64,000 bases of DNA from Cellulomonas sp. NTE-D12 (lineage in GTDB: Bacteria; Actinomycetota; Actinomycetes; Actinomycetales; Cellulomonadaceae): assembly GCF_027923705.1 (NCBI RefSeq), contig NZ_AP026442.1:558001-622000 (forward strand), read 5' to 3'. Of this stretch, positions 7,658 through 16,100 are shown piece after piece (position 1 is the stretch's first letter; every line of letters starts with the position of its first letter). Position numbers and translations under genes: made by a program. The notes beneath the pieces were generated by a model. The model searched no databases. It saw only the letters and a list, made by a program, of their open reading frames with translations, and had not been told where the DNA came from.

Positions 7658-8353
7658 CTAGTCCGCCACCGCGTCGTCGTCCGCCTCGAGCTCCTCGAGG
7701 ACCTCGAACGGCGACTCCACCTCGCCCCGCCAGGCCTCGACGCCTTCCCGCACCGCCAGCGCCGCCACCACCAGCGCCGCCACCGAGTCCGCCCACTGCC
7801 AGTGCAGCAGGCTGTTCGCCAGCAGGCCCACCAGCACGGTGCCCGACAGCTGCATGCACACCAGCAGCTGCCGGGAGTCGGCGACGACGCTCGCCGAGCC
7901 CAGCTCCCGCCCGGTGCGCCGCTCCAGCCACGCCAGCACGGGCATCGTCACCAGGCTGAGCGCCGCGATCCCGATGCCGACGGTGCTGTGCTCCACGCGC
8001 TGCACACCCGTGAGCGTGAGCACCGACTCGACCGTGACGTAGGCCGCGAGCAGGAAGAACGCCACGGCGACCAGCCGGGCGGTCAGCGCGTCCCACCGTT
8101 CGGGGTCGCGCCTGCTGAACTGCCAGGCGACGGCGACGGCGGACAGCACCTCGACCACGGAGTCCAGCCCGAACCCGAGCAGTGCCGCCGACGACGCGGC
8201 CGCCCCGGCGCCGATCGCCACCGCCGCCTCGAGCACGTTGTACGTGATGGTGGTGGCGACGATCCGACGGACCCGACGGTGCAGCACGGCCCGCCGTTCG
8301 GCGCCGAGCGTCGGGCGGGCGGGGACGGGCGTGGTCACCGGGGGAGGGTCCAT
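7658..8353 (-). CDS. Cation-efflux (CDF-like) membrane transporter
   Basis: About 231 residues with five or six hydrophobic segments. LLGFGLDSVVE in an early helix and HWQWADSVAALVVA in a late one match the Asp-containing metal-site helices of small CDF-family proteins in actinobacteria, which export divalent metals or cobalt. The cytosolic C-terminal domain is nearly absent; there is only a short acidic tail (EELEADDDAVAD). The ATG at 8353 has no clear ribosome site. It lies 44 nt downstream of the SGNH stop on the same strand, so translation may be coupled or the true start may differ slightly. Confidence 0.75.
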   Translation of the reverse strand: MDPPPVTTPVPARPTLGAERRAVLHRRVRRIVATTITYNVLEAAVAIGAGAAASSAALLGFGLDSVVEVLSAVAVAWQFSRRDPERWDALTARLVAVAFFLLAAYVTVESVLTLTGVQRVEHSTVGIGIAALSLVTMPVLAWLERRTGRELGSASVVADSRQLLVCMQLSGTVLVGLLANSLLHWQWADSVAALVVAALAVREGVEAWRGEVESPFEVLEELEADDDAVAD

Positions 8354-8396
8354 CGCCGGAGCCGCGGTGTCCAGCCGGGCGTCGTCGCCGCGGGCC

Positions 8397-9233
8397 TCAG
8401 TCCTCCGCGGCACGCTCCTGCGGGACGATCGGTGCCGGCTGCGGACGCTTCGGCCTGCGGGCGTCCCCGCTCGACGACCGCCGCAGCCGCCGTGTCGCCC
8501 ACGGGTAGGCGTGCACCCGCAGCCAGCGGGCATCGGCCCGCAGCTGCTCCACGCGGGGGACCGGCGGCAACGGTGCCAGCGGGTCGTCCCAGTCGTCCCG
8601 GTCCGGCGGCAGCCCGAGCGCGACCAGAGCCGCCTGCGCCACCCGCGCGTGCCCGTCGGTGGTCAGGTGGATGCGGTCGTCGGCCCACATCCGCCAGTCC
8701 GCCAGGGAGCGCATGCCCCACAGGTCCACCACGTGCGCACCGTTACGGCGCGCGATCGACCAGATGTGGGTGTTGTACACGCCCACGCGCGGCCGGATCC
8801 GGCGCACCAGCGGGCTCTCCTTGGTGTCGTACCCGGTGCCCAGCAGCACCTCGATGCCGGCGGACCGCAGCTTGCGCACGGCGTGCTCGAGGTCACGAGC
8901 CAGCCGGTCCGGGTCGCCGGTGGGGCGGAGCAGGTCGTTGCCGCCGCCGACCAGGCTCACCAGGTCCGGCTTCAGGTCGAGCGCCACCGGCACCTGCTCC
9001 CGCAGGATCGGGCGCAGCAGCCGGCCGCGCACCGCGAGGTTCGCGTACTCCAGCGGCTGCTCACCCGCGGCCGTCCGCCGCTCGGACAGCCGGGACGCCA
9101 GCACGTCGGCCCAGCCGCGCTGCGGGGCGTCCGGACCTGCCGGGCTGTCCCACAGGCCCTCGGTGAACGAGTCGCCCAGGGCGACGTACCGGGTCCAGGG
9201 GGGAAGGTGGTCGCGCACCGGGACATCTTGCAC
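8397..9233 (-). CDS. SGNH/GDSL-family hydrolase
   Basis: A 278-residue esterase-like protein. Block I is GDSFTEG with the nucleophile Ser22, block III is GGGND (Asn99), and block V is DRIHL with Asp186 and His189. All four SGNH residues are present, so an active lipase/acylesterase is expected. There is no signal peptide, so it is cytoplasmic. The C-terminus is an Arg/Pro-rich tail of about 40 residues. The GTG start is uncertain; another in-frame GTG lies five codons in. Confidence 0.88.
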   Translation of the reverse strand: MQDVPVRDHLPPWTRYVALGDSFTEGLWDSPAGPDAPQRGWADVLASRLSERRTAAGEQPLEYANLAVRGRLLRPILREQVPVALDLKPDLVSLVGGGNDLLRPTGDPDRLARDLEHAVRKLRSAGIEVLLGTGYDTKESPLVRRIRPRVGVYNTHIWSIARRNGAHVVDLWGMRSLADWRMWADDRIHLTTDGHARVAQAALVALGLPPDRDDWDDPLAPLPPVPRVEQLRADARWLRVHAYPWATRRLRRSSSGDARRPKRPQPAPIVPQERAAED

Positions 9234-9275
9234 ACGCGTACCGACGCCGTGCAGGCCTCCGGCGCACCGGTCGGC

Positions 9276-9953
9276 TCAGGGCAGCTGCCAGTCCACGGGG
9301 TCGGCGCCCTGGGCCACCAGCAGCTCGTTGACCCGGGAGAACGGACGCGAGCCGAAGAAGCCGCCGTGCGCGGACAGCGGACTGGGGTGCGCGCTGCGGA
9401 CGATCGGCACGTCGCCCAGCGCCGGTGCCAGGGTCTGCGCGTCCCGACCCCACAGCACGGCGACCAGCGGCCCGCCACGCTCGACGAGGGCCGCGATCGC
9501 CCGGTCGGTCACCGCCTCCCAGCCCTTGCCCCGGTGCGACGCGGGCGCGCCGGCCCGCACGGTGAGCACCCTGTTGAGCAGCATCACGCCGCGGTCGGCC
9601 CACGGGCTGAGATCGCCGCAGCTCGGCCGCGGCACGCCCAGGTCGTCGACCAGCTCCCGGAAGATGTTGTCCAGCGAGCGGGGCAGCGGTCGCACGTCGG
9701 GCTGCACCGAGAACGACAGGCCCATCGGGTGGCCCGGCGTGGGGTAGGGGTCCTGCCCGACCACCAGCACGCGCACCTGGTCCAGCGGCCGCGTGAACGC
9801 CCGCAGCACCGCGTCGCCGGCCGGCAGGTAGGTGCGGCCGGCGGCGAGCTCGGCGCGCAGGAAGTCGCCGGCCGCACGGATCTGCGGCTCGACGGGTGCG
9901 AGGGCCGCCGCCCATCCCGGGTCGATCAGCTGGTCGAGCGCTGCGGGTGCCAC
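9276..9953 (-). CDS. ung: Uracil-DNA glycosylase
   Basis: A family 1 UDG that removes uracil from DNA and starts base-excision repair. GQDPYP (residues 66-71) contains the catalytic Asp68, and HPSPLSA near residue 185 carries the catalytic His and the DNA-intercalating loop. At 225 residues it has the normal length. I choose the GTG at 9953 over the one three codons upstream because TACCGT lies exactly 7 nt before it, the leaderless pattern. It is divergent from the DUF3263 gene. Confidence 0.95.
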   Translation of the reverse strand: MAPAALDQLIDPGWAAALAPVEPQIRAAGDFLRAELAAGRTYLPAGDAVLRAFTRPLDQVRVLVVGQDPYPTPGHPMGLSFSVQPDVRPLPRSLDNIFRELVDDLGVPRPSCGDLSPWADRGVMLLNRVLTVRAGAPASHRGKGWEAVTDRAIAALVERGGPLVAVLWGRDAQTLAPALGDVPIVRSAHPSPLSAHGGFFGSRPFSRVNELLVAQGADPVDWQLP

Positions 9954-10079
9954 GGTCCGCACGGTACCCAGTGCAGCAGGTACGCACGCGGGTGCCCGCG
10001 GAGCGGCGGCCGCGAGGCGAATGACACCGGTGTCGTTCGAGCCGTACGCTGGGCGCCGGTACGACGAGAGGGGACCGGC

Positions 10080-10391
10080 ATGGACGTCGCAGCAGCGCGC
10101 AGCCTCACCGTGGAGCTGTCGGAGCCGGTCGAGGGCTCGACGGGCCTCAGCGAGCGGGACCAGCAGGTCCTCACGTTCGAGCGGCAGTGGTGGAAGTACG
10201 CCGGTGCCAAGGAGCAGGCGGTCCGCGAGCTGTTCGACATGTCGGCGACGCGGTACTACCAGGTGCTCAACGGGTTGCTGGACGACCCGGCGGCGCTCGC
10301 GTTCGACCCGATGCTGGTCAAGCGGCTCCGTCGGCTGCGCTCGTCCCGCCAGCGGGCCCGCACGGCCCGTCGGCTGAGCGCCGACGCGTGA
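10080..10391 (+). CDS. DUF3263 protein
   Basis: A 103-residue protein of a conserved actinobacterial family. The core runs from LSERDQQVLTFERQWWKYAGAK to an Arg-rich C-terminus. The predicted compact helical region (RELFDMSATRYYQVLNGLLDDP) resembles a sigma-factor-like helix-turn-helix, which suggests DNA binding. No experimental function is known to me. GAGAGGGGACC precedes the ATG. It sits 47 nt before the LytR_C gene, an arrangement conserved in related actinobacteria. Confidence 0.88.
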   Translation: MDVAAARSLTVELSEPVEGSTGLSERDQQVLTFERQWWKYAGAKEQAVRELFDMSATRYYQVLNGLLDDPAALAFDPMLVKRLRRLRSSRQRARTARRLSADA

Positions 10392-10438
10392 GCGCGGGGC
10401 GCGCGGGGTTCACGGACTGAGCCGTTAGCCTTCTCGCC

Positions 10439-11035
10439 GTGAGCAAGGCCGCCTACCCGTACCCCGCCGACGAGTTCGACGCGCAGCCGGATGCGGGCGC
10501 ACCCCGCGGCGTGCACCGCGCTCCCCGCTCGGCATGGAGCCGCTGGTGGCCCTTCCTGCTGGTGATCGTCCTGGTGCCGCTCCTCGCCTGGGGTGCCGTC
10601 ACGTGGATGTCCAACCACGGCGGTCTGCCCAACCTCGCCGTCCCGGCCGTGACCGAGACCCCCGCCGAGTCCCCCTCGGCCGCCGAGTCCGGTGCCGCCA
10701 CCGCCAGCGCGCCCGCGTCCACGGCGCCGAGCAGCGCACCGGCCAGCCCCCCGGCGTCGTCGTCCGGCACGGTCGACAAGGCAACCCCCGTGAAGGTGCT
10801 GAACGCCTCGGGCCTCTCGGGTGCCGCCGCGACCGCCGCCACCAAGCTGACCAAGGCCGGGTTCACCTCGGTCACCACGGGCAACAGCCCCAGCAGCACC
10901 AAGCAGAGCGTCGTCTACTACGCCACCGCGGCTCAGCAGCAGACGGCCGCGCTCGCGGCGTCGACGCTGGGCATCAGCACCGTCACGCTGTCGGCCGCGC
11001 AGGCCGGCACGGGCATCACGGTGGTGCTGGGCTAG
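10439..11035 (+). CDS. LytR_C-domain membrane protein
   Basis: A 198-residue protein. A short cytosolic N-terminus is followed by one membrane helix (about residues 37-58), a Ser/Ala/Pro-rich spacer (about 75-115) and a C-terminal LytR_C domain (about 118-198: VKVLNASGLSGAAA..., VVYYA..., VVLG). This domain is found outside the membrane, often in cell-wall-related proteins. It lacks the LCP catalytic domain. The GTG start has TAGCCT 7 nt upstream and no ribosome site, so it is probably leaderless. Confidence 0.85.
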   Translation: MSKAAYPYPADEFDAQPDAGAPRGVHRAPRSAWSRWWPFLLVIVLVPLLAWGAVTWMSNHGGLPNLAVPAVTETPAESPSAAESGAATASAPASTAPSSAPASPPASSSGTVDKATPVKVLNASGLSGAAATAATKLTKAGFTSVTTGNSPSSTKQSVVYYATAAQQQTAALAASTLGISTVTLSAAQAGTGITVVLG

Positions 11036-11092
11036 CAGCCGCTGGGGGGCTCCCGACGGAGTCCTCGTCGTGCCGCTGACGACCGTCGGCGG

Positions 11093-11154
11093 CTTGCACT
11101 CTCCAGGGTCGAGTGCTAACCATTGGGCTAGCACTCTCCTGGTGAGAGTGACAG
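11093..11154 (+). promoter_or_regulatory. Double CIRCE operator with overlapping groL promoter
   Basis: CIRCE 1 is CTTGCACTC-N9-GAGTGCTAA (11093-11119; left arm 7/9, right arm 9/9 to consensus). CIRCE 2 is CTAGCACTC-N9-GAGTGACAG (11128-11154; 8/9 and 6/9). A TTGCAC / TAACCA pair with 17-bp spacing (11094-11122) overlays CIRCE 1, so HrcA bound there would block RNA polymerase. Confidence 0.92.
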
Positions 11155-11272
11155 AAGTACCGGCCGTCAGATGAGGGCCGTCAGCCGCGGGACGTGACTG
11201 CGGACGGCGGGCCCGTCCGTCGCGGGCATCGGACGGCCACCCCCAGAACCCAGCAGAAGGATCGATAGCCCC

Positions 11273-12898
<1,626 letters not shown>

Positions 12899-12950
12899 TC
12901 CGCTGAGAGCTCGTTGAGCAGTACCGGGCGGCGCGTGCGCCGCTGAACGT

Positions 12951-12986
12951 CGAGGGGCCGGTCACCTGCGGGTGGCCGGCCCCTCG
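12951..12986 (+). terminator. groL terminator
   Basis: CGAGGGGCCGGTCACC pairs with GGTGGCCGGCCCCTCG around the tetraloop TGCG, a 16-bp stem with a single G-T wobble, 52 nt after the groL stop. Confidence 0.92.
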
Positions 12987-13053
12987 TGCGTGTGCGCTGG
13001 TCCTGGTCGGTTGTCCAGGTGCGGGCTGTGGAACGGCTGTGTCCACTGAAATT

Positions 13054-13094
13054 CTTGCTGACTCTTGCTGCAAGGACTTGCTGCCGGATACCGT
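13054..13094 (+). promoter_or_regulatory. CTTGCTG direct repeats and promoter of the amylopullulanase
   Basis: CTTGCTG occurs at 13054, 13064 and 13077; the middle copy forms the palindrome CTTGC-T-GCAAG (13064-13074). A possible -35 TTGCTG (13065-13070) and -10 TACCGT (13089-13094), 18 bp apart, overlap the repeats. Similar CTTGC repeats are known in amylase promoters of Streptomyces, where MalR/Reg1-type LacI proteins act. The regulator here is inferred. Confidence 0.6.
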
Positions 13095-13147
13095 GCGATC
13101 CGTCCGAATCTGCGCACACCGACGTGTGCTGGACCAGAAGGTCGACG

Positions 13148-16100
13148 ATGACTGCTGCTCGCGCACGCTCCCGCACGTCCCGATCACTGCTGGCCCTGCT
13201 GGCGGCGGCCGCCCTGACCGTCACCGGCCTGGTCGCGACGCCCGTCGCACCCGCCGCCGCTGCCCCCGGGGTGGTGACCCTCGTCGGCAGCCTGCAGAGC
13301 AAGGCCGGGTGCGCGAACGACTGGGACCCGAGCTGCGAGGCGACGGACCTCGCCCCGACCGGCAAGGCCGGCGTGTACGCCGCCGACCTGACGCTGCCGG
13401 GCGGCTCGTACGAGTACAAGGTCGCGTTCGACCGTGGGTGGGACGGCGCCGTCGGGCTCGACGGGGGAGCGGCGAACATTCCCCTGGTCACCGGTGGGAC
13501 GGAGCAGCTGCGGTTCTCCTACGACGTCAGCACGCAGCGCGTCACCGTGACGCCGCTCGGCCTGGCGGCGGGGTACACGGCTGCCGACGACGGCCTCGTC
13601 GGGAGCCCGGTGCGGGAGGCGGGCAGCGGGAACCAGTACTACTTCGTGATGACGGACCGGTTCGCCAACGGCAGCACGGCGAACGACACGGCCGGGCTGG
13701 GGACGGACCGGCTGGTGTCCGGGTTCGACCCCACCGACAAGGGCTTCTACCACGGTGGTGACCTGGCCGGCCTGACGTCGAAGCTCGACTACGTCCACGG
13801 CCTGGGGACGACGGCGATCTGGCTGACGCCGTCGTTCAAGAACAAGCCGGTGCAGGGCACCGGTGCCGACGCGTCCGCGGGGTACCACGGGTACTGGACC
13901 ACCGACTTCACGCAGATCGACCCGCACCTGGGTACCAACGACGAGATGAAGACCATGATCGCCGACGCCCACGCCAAGGGGATGAAGGTCTACTTCGACA
14001 TCATCACCAACCACACGGCGGACGTGATCAGCTACGCGCAGAACCAGTACGGGTACGTCAGCCAGGCGGACAAGCCGTACAAGGCGGCCGACGGGACCGT
14101 GATCCCGGACATCGGTGCACTGGCGAACTCGCCGAGCTTCCCGACGTTCGACCCGGCGACGTCGTTCCCGTACACGCCCGTCGTCGCGCCGGCCGATGCG
14201 AACGTCAAGGTCCCGTCCTGGCTGAACGACGTGACGCTGTACCACAACCGCGGCGACTCGACCTACACCGGGGAGTCGACGACGTTGGGCGACTTCTCCG
14301 GTCTGGACGACCTGATGACGGAGAACCCCAAGGTCGTCAGCGGCATGGAGCAGATCTACGAGTCCTGGATCGACCTCGGCATCGACGGCTTCCGCATCGA
14401 CACCGCGAAGCACGTGAACTTCGAGTTCTGGAAGGCCTGGACGCAGCCGGTGCTCGACTACGCCCACACGCACGGCAAGCCCGACTTCTTCATGTTCGGC
14501 GAGGTGTACGACGCCGACTCGGAGAAGACGGCGCCGTACGTGCGGGACACGGCGATGAGCTCGGTGCTCGACTTCTCCTTCCAGTCGGCGGCGACCAGCT
14601 ACGCCAAGGGCGGGTCCGCCAAGTCGCTGCAGGCGCTGTACGCGTCCGACGACCGGTACACCACCACGCACTCGTCGGCCGATGCGCTGCCGACCTTCCT
14701 CGGCAACCACGACATGGGCCGCATCGGCTACTTCCTGGCCGGGCAGCCCGACCCGATGGCGCGCGACGAGCTCGCCAACGACCTGATGTTCTTCTCCCGC
14801 GGCCAGCCGATCGTCTACTACGGCGACGAGCAGGGCTTCGCCGGCACCGGCGGTGACAAGGACGCCCGCCAGGACATGTTCGCGACGCAGACCGCGTCGT
14901 ACGCCAACCAGCCGCTGGTCGACGGGACGACGGCCGGGTCGAAGGACCGCTACGACACCACCTCCGTCCTCTACCAGCACATCGCCGCGCTGTCGGCGCT
15001 GCGGTCCGGCAACCCGGCCCTGGCCCACGGCGCCCAGATCGAGCGGTACGCGCAGGACGGCACCGGGGTGTACGCGTTCTCGCGGGTGGACCGCACCGAG
15101 AAGGTGGAGAACCTGGTCGCGGTGAACAACGCCGCGACCTCGCAGACGGTCACGTTCACCACCCTGACCCCGGGCGCGAGCTACACCGCGCTGTACGGCG
15201 GTGGCTCCGGCGTGACGGCCGACGGGTCCGGCAAGGTGACGCTGACCGTCCCGGCGCTGTCCGCCGTGGTGCTGCGGGCCGACCGGCAGGTGGCCGCGGT
15301 GCCGTCCCGCACGCTGTCGGTGTCCGTGCCGAGTGCCGGTGCCGGGGTGTCCGGGCTGACGCCGGTGGCGGCCGACGCGACCGACGGGTGGGGCGAGACG
15401 AGCTTCGCGTACCGGGTGGTCGGGTCGGGGACCTGGACCGGGCTCGGCACGGCGGAGAGCGGTGCGCCGCAGGTGTTCGCCGACGTGTCCGGGCTCGCAC
15501 CCGGCACGCTGGTGGAGTACCGCGCCGTGTCCGTCGACGCGGCGGGCGACCGCGTCGCCTCCTCCACCTACGCCTCGGTGGGCAACCGGGTGGACGGGGT
15601 GGTGGCCGGGGGCGGCACGGGGACCACGCTGCAGGTGAGCGTGCCGGGCAGCTTCAACGCGGCCGTGGGCTGCGCCGGTGACTGGGCGCCCGACTGCTCC
15701 GCGATCGCGCTGACCAAGCGGGCCGACGGCGTGTACGCCGGCACGTTCACGCTGCCCGCCGGCTCGTACGAGTACAAGGTGGCGATCGGCGGCAGCTGGA
15801 ACGAGAACTACGGCGCCGGCGGCGTGCCGGGCGGGGCGAACATCGCGTTCACCACCGCCGGCGGGCCGGTGACCTTCTACTACGACGCGACGACGCACTA
15901 CGCGCAGAACACCGCGCAAGGGCCGATCGTCACCGCACCCGGCTCGTACCAGTCGGCCATCGGTTGTTCCGCCGACTGGGCGCCGGACTGCATGGGGTCG
16001 TGGCTGGAGGACCTCAAGGGTGACGGCGTGTACACGTTCACCACGTCGGCGATCCCGTCCGGGTCCTACCAGGCGAAGGCCGCAGTCGGGCTCAGCTGGT

